Below, piece by piece: positions 45,681 to 55,203 of a DNA stretch of 64,000 nt (positions within the stretch are counted from its first letter, which is position 1; each line of letters starts with the position of its first letter). A program made the position numbers and the translations under genes. Source of the stretch: Chloranthus sessilifolius (Eukaryota > Streptophyta > Magnoliopsida > Chloranthales > Chloranthaceae); NCBI GenBank assembly GCA_021018995.1, contig CM037584.1, positions 51,154,811-51,218,810 of the forward strand, in the 5' to 3' direction. Under the pieces are notes generated by a model. It searched no databases. It was given only the letters and a program-made list of their open reading frames with translations, and was not told the DNA's origin.

Positions 45681-46416
45681 AAAAGTTTTTGAACCCAAGG
45701 TTGAGGTCCAAACCCTATATTGAGGGAGTGTTGATCCGAATCGCGAGGGAAACTCTAATTTCAGGACACGATTCAAATCCGATAAATTTCATGGTTACGA
45801 GTCGTCGTAGATGAATATTTCAGGTGTCATAGTCTGAAACCATTCTTTGGGTTCATGATTGCAACTCATATGAATATCGGATTTGTGATTGCAATCCGAG
45901 TGTACTAGGAGTTATGTTAGGGGTCATACCCACGTGGCTTAATTATTTCTAAGTACACAGGAAATTAGGTATGAGTTGTAATGCGTAATCCCAAATTATA
46001 ACCATAAATCTTACTTAGGTAAGACTCGTAACTCTTATCCTAAGCGTATTATCTTTAGGTAAGAGTCGTAGCTCTTATTCTAAATATATCTACCTAGACT
46101 TATTCTTCCCGTAAACTTTAAATAATAATAAAAAAAGATGAAAAGAATCCCGGAGATGTCCTAAGGTCTCTTGTAAGAAAATCCAAGTCGGAGATATTTT
46201 CGACAGATGTTTCGTGTAAGAAGTTTCAGATCCCGATAATAAGAACGAATATGCTATTTATAGATTTATGGTGATGATTATAGGAAGTTATAATCCTACG
46301 GTTTCCGCAGGAATTTCACAAAATCAAGGATTGTGAGAGTTGCGTGAGTCTTAATTTTTCACGCGGTTTGAAGAAAGATCATTCTCGAGTACGCAAGTCT
46401 TTTATTCATAACCACC

Positions 46417-46648
46417 TAGGCACGTGCATGCCTAATTATATTATCTAGGCACGTAGGTATCTAAGTATATTATCTAGGCACCTAGGTGCTTAAGTATGTT
46501 ACCTAGGCACATGCGTGCCTAAGTACGATATTTAGGCACCTAGGTGCCTAAATATGGTATCTAGGCATCTAAATGCCTAAGTATGTTATCTAGGTACCTA
46601 GGTGCCTAAGTATAATATCTAGGCATCTATGTGCCTAAGTATTCTTCG
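46417..46648. repeat. 29-bp tandem array, 8 units, with GGCACCTAGGTGCC palindromes
   Basis: Units begin at 46,417, 46,446, 46,475, 46,504, 46,533, 46,562, 46,591 and 46,620, an exact 29-bp period. Most contain a full or near-full palindrome around CCTAGG, then aagtatnttatc. Confidence 0.95.
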
Positions 46649-47149
46649 ACATAACTTAGGACCTTAAGTCCTAATTAGAGTAGACTCGCATGGGTCATAC
46701 TCTTTGACATAACTTGGGATTTTAAGTCCTAGTTAGGGTAGGTTTGTTAAAAATAAAGACTATAAGTAGAGTCCCCTTTCTTAATTTCTAACATTAATTT
46801 ATTATATCTGATTTTTGAGATTAAGTGGAAGGAGTTTCCGATTCCAAAAATTTCGAGTCAACAGATTGTAAATGATTAATCAAGGGAGGATTTAGCATCC
46901 TGATCCTCTCCTTTTATTGTTAATTTTATTCCATTTAATTGCTTAGTCTTTATTCCCCAACACTTTCTCAAAATCAGTAGACTTGTTCAAATATTGTGTT
47001 GAATCAGTAGTTGTTCTTATGATCAATTGTTATTTCTTCTCTTTAATTTTCACACCAATCTTCGTGAGAACGATCTTGTACTTTGTGCCCACTTGCTACA
47101 ATCTGATTCGTGCGCTTGCAAGTAAAACTCATTTAAAATCACAAGTTTT

Positions 47150-47170
47150 TGACTCCGTTGCCGGAGATCG
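47150..47170 (+). other. Primer-binding site resembling tRNA-Asp
   Basis: tgactccgttgccggagatc matches the complement of the plant tRNA-Asp 3' end (TGGCGCCGTTGCCGGGGATC) with three or four changes. It lies six bases beyond the LTR end. This primer choice is usual for Tat/Athila-type elements. Confidence 0.75.
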
Positions 47171-47309
47171 GTGTGGAAAATTTACAATTTTTAGGAAATA
47201 GAAAATTGATTTTAGGGATCTCTGTAGGTTTTAATCAGTATTTTTACTAATTTTTAAAAATATATAAAAATAAAAATAAAAAAATTGAAAATTCTCTAAG
47301 TCTCGATTT

Positions 47310-47592
47310 CAGGTAAACTCGTGCAAATTGCTGGTGGGACTCGTTTGAGTGGAAACCAGGTTCACTCAAGCGAGTTTTGGCCTAAACTCTTGCTCACTCT
47401 CGCTCGAGCGAGGACCATGGCGGCTTGAGCGAATCTGGGCAGAAAGGTTGCCCTCTGGCGCTCCTTTAGGCTCTTATTCTGTTGTTTCTTCTTACATCGT
47501 TTCTTCTCATGCCGGAAAACCCATCGCGACCTTAATTTCATGCCTTTGATGTTGGCGTTCCCGCCAATTCTCCCAGACCAAAAGTGTTTCAT
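47310..47592 (-). mobile_element. Chromovirus-type LTR, second part (continuation of 42,249-43,077)
   Basis: Opens with more CTCGAGCGAG words (gagtggaaacc, cactcaagcgag, ctcgctcgagcgagg) and ends gttggcgttccc...gtttca, matching the end of the LTR at 50,016. Just beyond, tcaccgatgaaacc matches the internal sequence next to that LTR, and the minus frame SSVMK recurs in both. Confidence 0.62.
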
Positions 47593-48062
47593 CACCGATG
47601 AAACCAGCTCGTGGCTTACGTCCCTGTCAGAAGCCTTCAACATTTATGATGGACTGCCTATTACACCATTTCTTTCCCTTGTTTTCTTGTGGATTTTGAC
47701 TTGTCCTATTACTTCTAATGAGCTTTGATCAACTCTTATGTTTCTTCACATGAAGCATATTGATATTTTTCCACCATTACAGGTGGGGAATTGAAATTGA
47801 TTGGTAATTTTTAGCCATAGTAGTTAGTTGGCATGGAATAACTATATCTATATTGAGAATTAGCTGGGAAGGTATTTATAGTGCATTGTAATTATAATTA
47901 TATAAGTTTACAATGTGTTATGACTGATATAAATGTTTTAAGCTTACTATAACGGATGTGAAAGGAGCAACTGAGAACAACTGATAATCAGAATTATACT
48001 TTAGCTAACATAACGAGTAGGGTAGGGAGAGAATTAGCTAACTCCTGAAGGCATTTCTTGAG
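47593..48062. other. Short intervening region, mostly unassigned
   Basis: The first ~50 bp match the pol end of the chromovirus. Further right there is AT-rich DNA without coding potential, up to the next element's target duplication CTACC at 48,063-48,067. Confidence 0.45.
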
Positions 48063-48067
48063 CTACC

Positions 48068-48996
48068 TGATGCAGGACAAAACCCTAAACTACGTGAATG
48101 CGATGAATTAATTACTTGCCGAAATTGATTTAAATTAACTTGAACAATAAACTTGAAAATAAGACGGTTACCATAGGGCTCCATTGTTTTACATTAAAAA
48201 GATCACGTCCGAGTTCAGAAAATAGTCCAGTCTTTGCGCTAGATCCGTTAGAGTTGTGGTACAGATCGATCCTAGAGGTAGAACTCTAGGTTTTCCAGAT
48301 TAGGGCGCTTACTCATGGTTCAATGGTGGGATCTCAAGTAGGGCTATCAATGGGGCGGGTTTTAGCCCAGGCCCGGCCCGAATGGGTCGGGTTCGGGCTC
48401 AAAATTTTGAGTACTTTTGTAAACGGGTTGGGCTCAGCCTGAATATAAATGGGTTCGGGTTTGGGCTTGATGTGTAAAATAAACGGGTTCAACGCAAACC
48501 CGGCCCGGCCCGAATTACACTTTTAAACCCCTTTACAAACCCTTTATAATCATAACTTAGGGTTTTATTTCATATTTTTTCTTCTCTCCTCCTCTAGCCT
48601 CCGAAACGGAGCCACCTAGGTTCCAACTTCCAAGCGCCCGACAGCCCTCTCTCTCTCTCTCTCTCCGCTTCTCTCTATCCCTAGTCCCAACTTCTCTCTC
48701 TCTCTCCAACTTGGGTTTCTTGCAAAAAGCCTTATATAGGTGTAAAAATGGTACAGGGTTGTTGGAGAGAGGTGTATTGCGCTAGGAGCCCATTTTAGTA
48801 AGTGTTTAAAACCCCATTAGTATGTCGCAGGAAAAGAGGAGGGTGTGGAGGAGGCGGTGAGTGGGAGAAGCATTTGGATGAGAAGGTGCGTTTGATGATT
48901 TTTTCAAGTTTTCATGCTCTTGGGAGTGGAGATAGTGAAGGGGGTAATTTGAAAATTTTTGGCTTAAAAACTATTTAGGGTTTAGGGTTTCTCCCT

Positions 48997-49040
<44 letters not shown>

Positions 49041-50016
49041 ATCTTCTCTCTCCCAAGCTCCCAATGGACCCAATCCCAGCCCAGCCCGAATGAAACATGT
49101 AAGGTAAAAATTAGAAAAGGCTCGCCCAGCCCGAGTTCAGGCCCGATTAGAACCGGGCCAGGTTTATTCGGGTCGGGCTCAAATATTTCACAATCTGGTG
49201 GGCCGGGCCGGGGCCGGATAGGATATCGGGCCGGGCTCGGGCCTTACTTTTTTACTTAAAATTAATCGGGCCTATAAAAAACCCGGCCCGAACCGGCCCG
49301 TTGACAGCCCTAATCTCAAGTTCTTCTATGGTTTATGGGATCGGGTGTTTAGAGATTTAATGGTTGAAATAGGGATTTGTGAGATGGGTTCGAATCAGTG
49401 GTTCCGATGGGGTTAGGATTTATGGTTTTAGGAATTTGGAAAAAGTGACGGCTGGATTTAAGGTTTATGGGATCACACAAAGTAGAGAAAGAAAATAAAA
49501 ATAAAGAGATCGATAGATGACAGATTTTGGGCTCCACACCAAACCCTTATCGGGAAATGAAGATTCACTCTCCGAAGATGCTCATCTCAAGCAAGGAAGC
49601 AAAAGGCTCTTTTCATTAATTAAAAACTACTTAAAAGTCTTTACAAGCCTCTTATATAGGCCACAAATAATAATTCGAAATAATAGAGTTCTAAATGAAA
49701 TAAAAGACTAAAAGGTAACTTTTCGCGATAAAAACAAAAAAATTTGAAAATTCCGTTACGACGTCCGTGACATACGAACAATAGGGGTGTCAAATCACAG
49801 ACGTCCGTCACTATTTATTGACGTCCGACATTGTTCATCACGAACGTCCGTCACTATTCACGGATGTCCATCACTGTTCACTATGAACAGCAACTTTTAA
49901 TTTTTTTTATTTTTTTCCCTTTACGCTTGGTTCTGATTTCCGTTCCGCTTCTTCCGACGTCGATACACGTGAAACAGTTCGTATCCAATGTCTATAATGT
50001 CGGCGTCCCCGCTTCA
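48068..50016 (-). repeat. 3' LTR of the chromovirus, split by a hAT element
   Basis: Same sequence as the 5' LTR, about 967 bp without the 974-bp insert and its duplicated 8 bp. It is slightly longer in the GACGTC word block, an indel of about one repeat. The two LTRs differ at visible scattered positions, so the insertion is not recent. Confidence 0.9.
48339..49312. mobile_element. hAT element, GGGCCGGGC-word family, 974 bp
   Basis: Perfect 8-bp target duplication ATCTCAAG (48,331-48,338 and 49,313-49,320). Ends TAGGGCTATCAATGGGGC and, inward from the right, TAGGGCTGTCAACGGGCC. Subterminal blocks repeat GGCCCGG, CGGGTTCGGG and complements. The interior has a leader-like tagggttttatttcat and C/T-rich tracts ((CT)n at 48,650 and 49,005-49,037). 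No transposase frame. It is absent from the 5' LTR, so it arrived after the chromovirus. Confidence 0.92.
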
Positions 50017-50029
50017 TCACCGATGAAGC

Positions 50030-50760
50030 GGCATTGTGATAGTGATCGAGCATGTCGAGGTCCAGGCCTTGCACTTCATCTTCAGTTAACCATGTGTTCT
50101 CGGAGTTCGGCTTTCCCAACCACTTAACCAAATATTTCTGAAATCCTCCACCATGGATGGATACCGCAAAATCATCAAGTATCGCAGCGATCTCATCTCT
50201 CCTCTGCTTGCGTGGGGAAGGGAAGGGAAGGGTAGGGGTTGAAGGGTGGGGCTGGAATTTGGGCTCGGGGTTGCGTGGAAGGGGTTGGTGGGGGGTGGGG
50301 CTAGGGCAGAAGAAGGAACTAGGTCCTCCATATTAAACGTAGAGCTGACCCCGATATTCGATGGAAGTTCGAGAACATGCGCATTAGGCCCGCTCCTTGC
50401 CACAACTCTAAAAGGCCCAACGTCGTGGGCTTAGAGCTTCTTTGCGACTCCCGATGGGAATCGTTCAGGCCTAAGCCGAACCATCACCTAATCCCCCACT
50501 TGGAATTCTTTGAAGCGCCTATACGCATCCGCAGGTATCTTGTAATATTCATTGCTCGCTTTAATTGTTTTCCTAATTTCGGCATGCAATTCATGGATGT
50601 GCTGTGTGAATGCATCGACTGACTCAAAAACTCGATAGGATGCAGAGTTGAACCAATTGTATGGGCACCACAAGGTGTCCGAGTATGAACCCAATTGTAT
50701 GGGTACACGACACCTCTATGACACGGGAATGGATGAGGAGTCAATCCATGCCACTTTGTA
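50030..50760 (-). pseudogene. Integrase C-terminus and chromodomain of the chromovirus
   Basis: Minus-strand pieces in order: SVDAFTQHIHELHAEIRKTI, YYKIPADAYRRFKEFQVGD, then SGPNAHVLELPSNIGVSSTF and NMEDLVP, then VKWLGKPNSENTWLTEDEV. These are the GPY/F-type C-terminal region of a plant gypsy integrase followed by a chromodomain, which directs insertion through histone marks in this family. Frame changes and stops separate the pieces. The upstream side joins protease-like sequence (SYSDTLWC) at 50,680-50,760. Confidence 0.85.
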
Positions 50761-50789
50761 AGGTCTCGGGTGGGCTTCGGGTGTAAGCC

Positions 50790-51488
50790 CTAAGCGGGTA
50801 CGGTATGTTTTGACACCACATTGGTGCAGTTTTCGCTATCCACGATAACCCTACAACTCTTTGTCCCACATATGGCAAAGGTGTGGAAGATGTTCTCCCT
50901 CTGCCAATCCTCCTTTTCATTCCGTTGAGGTTGTACAAAGGCACACCTCACAACCAGAGTACGACCCATGTCATCACCTTCCTCATCACTAGGTGTGACA
51001 TTCGGCTCAAAGACCTCTTCTTCATAAACTCCCTCACTCTCTTCTCTTTCTCCGTAGATGAAGAGATTTCTTTGTGGGTCTCTCGTGGGGCATTGGGCGG
51101 TAGAATGTCCCAAACCTTGACATTTATAACACTTGATGTGAGAACCACTCTTCGAGGACTCTCCGATTACACCCTTTCCTTTGTCAAAACCGCACATTGG
51201 CAGATGTGGATTGTGTGGGTTTGGGACACTAAGTCTCACTTCGCTGGTATGGGGTTGACCGGTGTAAAAATCAAATCGCTTAACCATCGTCATCTTCAAA
51301 TATTGTTCAAGGTCCTGAACAACGGTGTAACATTCGGCGAGAGTCTCAACAGGGTGGGAGACTAACTCTTTTTGCAAGTCAATTCTCAATTCGATGTGAA
51401 ATCTAGATAGAGTGACTTGAGGGTCTTCGAACGTTTTGGTTCTCATCATGAATTCTTCAAATTTGCCAATATAGTCCGCTACAAGCAT
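50790..51488 (-). pseudogene. Chromovirus gag C-terminal half with zinc knuckle, fused to start of protease
   Basis: 232 residues, open. Residues 1-70 are the retrotransposon gag domain (DYIGKFEEFMMR, ELRIDLQKELV, YTVVQDLEQYLK). Residues 120-133 are a CX2CX4HX4C zinc knuckle (CYKCQGLGHSTAQC, 51,131-51,090) that binds nucleic acid. Residues 214-226 (VIVDSENCTNVVS) are the retropepsin active-site block, with DSE in place of the usual DSG. Further upstream gag (51,489-52,130) is readable in other frames (FPTFDGRLDPQVFLDWL, GMSDERRVKLAK) with stops. Confidence 0.88.
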
Positions 51489-52271
51489 ACTACCTTGGCG
51501 TAGAATTTGTCATTGATCGAGGAGACGATGGTAGTATGAGGAAGGAACGTACTTCTCTGTAAGCCGCTCCTTCATGCCCTCCCAACGGGTAATGGGAGTA
51601 CAACCCGCATTCGTTCTGATGCGCTCAACATTGACCCAAAAGAGTCAGGCTTGGCCTATGAGCTTCATTTTAGCAAGTTTGACACGTCTCTCATCGCTCA
51701 TGCCAAACTACTCGAAGTGTTGGTCCATATCGGATAACCAATCGAGGAAGACTTGAGGGTCCAATCTTCCATCGAAAGTTGGGAACTCAACTCGGACATT
51801 CTTAAGGAGTTTCCCTTCCGGGTGGTAGTCATCTCCATGATGATCCATCCTATGATTCCGGTTCTAATTATGTTGGTAGCCATTTCGTTCGAAACGTGGA
51901 CCATTACGCTCAAGGTGTGGTTCGAGGTACTCATCACCCTCGTCTAACCAATTGACCCCAGTCTAACAACCTCTCATTGGACGTTTCAAGGTTCCTTTGG
52001 GCTGTCTCCATGGCAGCCATTCAATCATTGATCGATTTTAATTTAGCCCTCATACCGTTAAGAGCCTCGGCAATCTCATTCATGTCCATGATAATACGGT
52101 TCACTAATGACGAGTTCTACAATGGCATGCAAATATGAATTGACAATGAATGAGACTCTTGACAAACACGGGATGTGCACACGTTGACCAAAACATAATT
52201 AAGATGCAATGAAAATTAAAATGCAATGGAATTATTAAATGTCGCACAAATATGCCCTAACCTAGAACTTA
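51489..52271 (-). pseudogene. Chromovirus gag N-terminal part, broken
   Basis: Continues the gag reading frame toward the 5' LTR with at least one stop next to 51,489 and frame changes. Pieces such as FPTFDGRLDPQVFLDWLSDM (around 51,790-51,730) are typical of plant gypsy gag. The region from 52,130 to the primer site is untranslated leader. Confidence 0.75.
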
Positions 52272-52284
52272 GGCTTTGATACCA
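52272..52284 (-). other. Primer-binding site, initiator tRNA-Met type
   Basis: Minus-strand TGGTATCAAAGCC, four bases inside the 5' LTR. It matches the common plant TGGTATCAGAGC site with one change, which fixes the minus orientation of the element. Confidence 0.88.
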
Positions 52285-52288
52285 AAAC

Positions 52289-53231
52289 TGATGCAGGACA
52301 AAACCCTAAACTACGTGAATGCGATGAATTAATTATTTGCCGAAATTGATTTAAATTAACTTGAACAATAAACCTGAAAATAATGTGGTTACCTTAGGGC
52401 TCCATTGTTTTCCATACGAAAGATCACGTCCGGGTTCAGGAAGGGGTCCAGTCTTTGCGCTAGATCCGTTAGAGTTGCGGTGCAGATCGGTCCTAGAGGT
52501 AGAACTCTAGATTTTTCAGATTAGGGCGCTTACTCATGGTTCAATGGTGGGATCTCAAGTTCTTCTATGGTTTATGGGATCGGGTGTTTGGAGATTTAAT
52601 GATTGAAATAGGGATTTGTGAGATGGGTTCGAATCAATGGTTCCAATGGGGTTAGGATTTATGGTTTTAGGGATTTGGAAAAGGTGACGGCTGGATTTAA
52701 GGTTTATGGGATCACACAAAGTAGAGAAAGAAAATAAAAATAAAGAGATAGATAGATGATAGATTTTGGGCTTCACACCAAACCCTTCTCGGGAAACGAA
52801 GATTCACTCTCCGAAGATGCTCATCTCAAGCAAGGAAGCAAAAGGCACTTTTCATTAATTAAAAACTACTGAAAAGTCTTTACAAGTCTCTTTATATAGG
52901 CCACCAATAATAATTCGAAATAATAAAGTTCTAAACGAAATAAAAGACTAAAAGGTAACTTTTCGCAACAAAAACAAAAAAATTTGAAAATCCCGTCACG
53001 AAGTCCACAGACGTCCGTGACATACGGACAGTGGGGGTGTCAAATCACGGACGTCCGTCACTGTTCATCACGAACGTCCGTCACTATTCACAGATGTCCG
53101 TCACTGTTCACTGTGAACAGTAACTTTTTTTTTTCCTTTACGCCTGGTTCTAATTTCCGTTCCGCTTCTTCCGACGTCGGTACACGTGAAACGGTTTGTA
53201 TCCGATATTTACAATGTCGACATCCCCGTCA
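52289..53231 (-). repeat. 5' LTR of the chromovirus (943 bp) with GACGTC words
   Basis: Plus-strand tip TGATGCAGGACAAAACCC; other tip atccccgtca. The TATA box on the minus strand is ggcctatataaagag at about 52,893. Words around 53,000-53,110 are acagacgtccgtgac, cacggacgtccgtcac, cacgaacgtccgtcac and similar. Confidence 0.92.
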
Positions 53232-53236
53232 CTACC

Positions 53237-55049
53237 TCAAGGCATAAGAAAGGTCTCAAGCTGCCTACACAGATGTGATATGTAATGAACAATACCTTTC
53301 CTGAGGAAGTTAAATGAGGATCAAGCTAAAGAACTCTTGCTACCGATCATTGAGGAGGAACTCAAGAAGACTAGTTTTGACTCACTAAAGAACAAGGCCC
53401 GGATGGCTTTGGTGTGAAATTCTTTATCACTCATTAGGATATCATTGACCAAGATGTAGTAAGTGTTGTAAGTAATGCCTTTCATTCTCGTAAAATGTTA
53501 CAATCCCCTAATTCCACAATTGTTAAACTTATCTCTAAGGAGCTGGGTGCAGACTCCTTCAATAAATATCATCCTATGTCTCTTTCTAACTTTATTTACA
53601 AGGTCATCACCAAAATCTTTTTGAATGGATTGGAGAGCGTTACCTCTTATTTGATCTCCCAGAAACAATCTGGTTTTATTCAAGGAAGGAGAGATTTGAA
53701 TAACATCCTATTACCCATTGAATTAATTTGTTTCTTTCAGTCTAAAAATTCTATAGTACCTTCATAGCTGAAATTGATTTGTCAAAGGCATATGATAAAG
53801 TTTGTTGGGATTTTATCATGACAGCTTTTATAGCATTTGGAAGGATTAGACTAGGGAGTGTATTTGTAAGGCTTCCTTCTATTTTGACATTAATGGCACT
53901 CCATATGGGAGGTCAATGTGGCATTAGGCAAGGTGAATCACTTTTTCCTATGTTGTTTACCTTAGTTATGGAAGCATTGTCTTGCTCATTGAAATCCAAG
54001 GTCAATCAAGGTCTCATCACTGTGGATTCCTACCCTAACCGCCCTAGAGCATCTCATTTTCTTGCTGTTGATGGCCTTCTCAGTATCTCGAAGGAATTGG
54101 TCATTTCTGCATCAGAAATCCGAAATCTTTTGGATATCTTTTATGAAATGTCGGACCTCCAAGTTAGTAGCTCTAAAAGCATGCTTTTTTCCCTGAATCT
54201 TGTACAAATAAACATGAAATTCGTTCAATTGGGATTTGAGGAAGGGATTCTTTCGATCAAATACTTGGGTTTACCTTTATTTTCTTGTAGGCTTACATAT
54301 CAAATATGGTTAGCTATTATTGAGAAATTCAACAAAAACTCGAAACTTAGCAGAGTCATGTTTTATCTTATGCAATTATGCTGGAACTCACAAAAAAAAA
54401 GTCCTTAGCCCATATCAGGCGTTTTAGTCTGCTACCACTTTTATCCCAAGAGGGTTCTATGGTGTTCTTTTCAATGGAGTGGTCCTCCTCTTCCTCAGTC
54501 TATGCACCTGGTCTCTTGGAATAAAGTTTGTAAGCCATTAGATGAGGGTAGTGCTTTCTAGATTTTTCTGAACCTTGATTATCAATCTGTATTCACTTTG
54601 GGCCAAAATAGATTTTAGCGAGATATGTCGGTATCAGCTGTATGTGGTCTTGTGTGTCACCAAAGACCATTCTTGTGCATGGAAAGGTGTTTTAAGAGTT
54701 AGGGAGGTTGTCATGGCTGCTATTAGTATCATTATTGGTAATGGTAATAACACCCGATTTCGGAAGGACCCTTTGGTGTGATAATAGACCTCTCCTCAAT
54801 AATTTTAAAGAAGAACTATGCTTCAACCAGAAACTGGTGAGGAAGCTGAAGTGTTAGACTAAATTACTAACGGTAGATGGTACCTTCCTACTCCATCTAC
54901 TAGAAGGATGGCCCAAGGATGGAATTTGGTTCAAGACATTCATATTTCTGTAGTTACTTTTGAAGACAAGATTGTTCAGGCGCCAAATTCGTCCAGAGAG
55001 TTCTCATTTAAGTCGGCCTGGGATGTTTTCAGTTTGGAGAAAATAAAGT
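53237..55049 (+). mobile_element. Old L1-type LINE, reverse-transcriptase region
   Basis: Plus-strand pieces: AKELLLPI, KKTSFDSLKNKA (the KAPGPDG block, now degenerate), NSTIVKLISKE, SGFIQGRR, then LSKAYDKVCWDFI at 53,780, GIRQGESLFPMLFTLVMEAL at 53,930, a degraded active site (HFLAVDGLL where FADD is expected), KYLGLPLF at 54,260, WKGVLRVREV at 54,690 and IIGNGNNTRF at 54,735. The catalytic aspartates are lost, so it is dead. Its left side is cut by the chromovirus at 53,237 and its right side by the complete L1 at 55,050. Confidence 0.88.
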
Positions 55050-55203
55050 GAGATGGACAATTTTTTTTTTTATCAGTAATGCAATTTATATTGAAGCAGC
55101 AAAGCGCTAAAAACCCAATACAAATATATGACCAAAAGAAAGCAAAGACTGATACACCAACACGACTAAAAGAAGACCACAGAGAATCCAATTATGACAA
55201 CCC

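Larger units (their letters stand above)
43078..47143 (+). mobile_element. Tat/Athila-type Ty3/gypsy 5' LTR, itself interrupted
   Basis: Starts TGTGAAATATGATC and ends aaaatcaca, directly before a tRNA-Asp-like primer site. It has TATA-like cctatttaagc at 43,488 and CGATCGATCG words at 43,290-43,460. Compared with the uninterrupted relative at 37.9-38.8 kb, the block 44,095 to ~46,845 is extra. That block contains a hAT MITE, a 109-bp array and a 29-bp array, and may be a further solo LTR (starts TGTGTCTAGC), but its end is unclear. Only ~170 bp of internal leader remains after the primer site; no gag or pol. Confidence 0.62.
48068..53231 (-). mobile_element. Chromovirus (Ty3/gypsy) with both LTRs and a large internal deletion
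   Basis: Bounded by a perfect 5-bp duplication CTACC (48,063-48,067 and 53,232-53,236) and TG...CA ends. Order on the minus strand: 5' LTR (53,231-52,289), primer site, gag, start of protease, then directly the integrase C-terminus and chromodomain, then 3' LTR (50,016-48,068). Reverse transcriptase, RNase H and the integrase catalytic core are missing. It is inserted into an old plus-strand L1 whose sequence resumes at 53,237. It could only move with enzymes from a relative. Confidence 0.92.

Noticed and set aside
46417-46648. 29-bp repeat length reminiscent of CRISPR repeats
   Set aside because: No spacers; units are head-to-tail. It is a minisatellite.
50883-51365. 160-codon plus-strand frame
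   Set aside because: Antisense shadow of the gag-protease frame, which has a clear zinc knuckle and gag domain on the minus strand.
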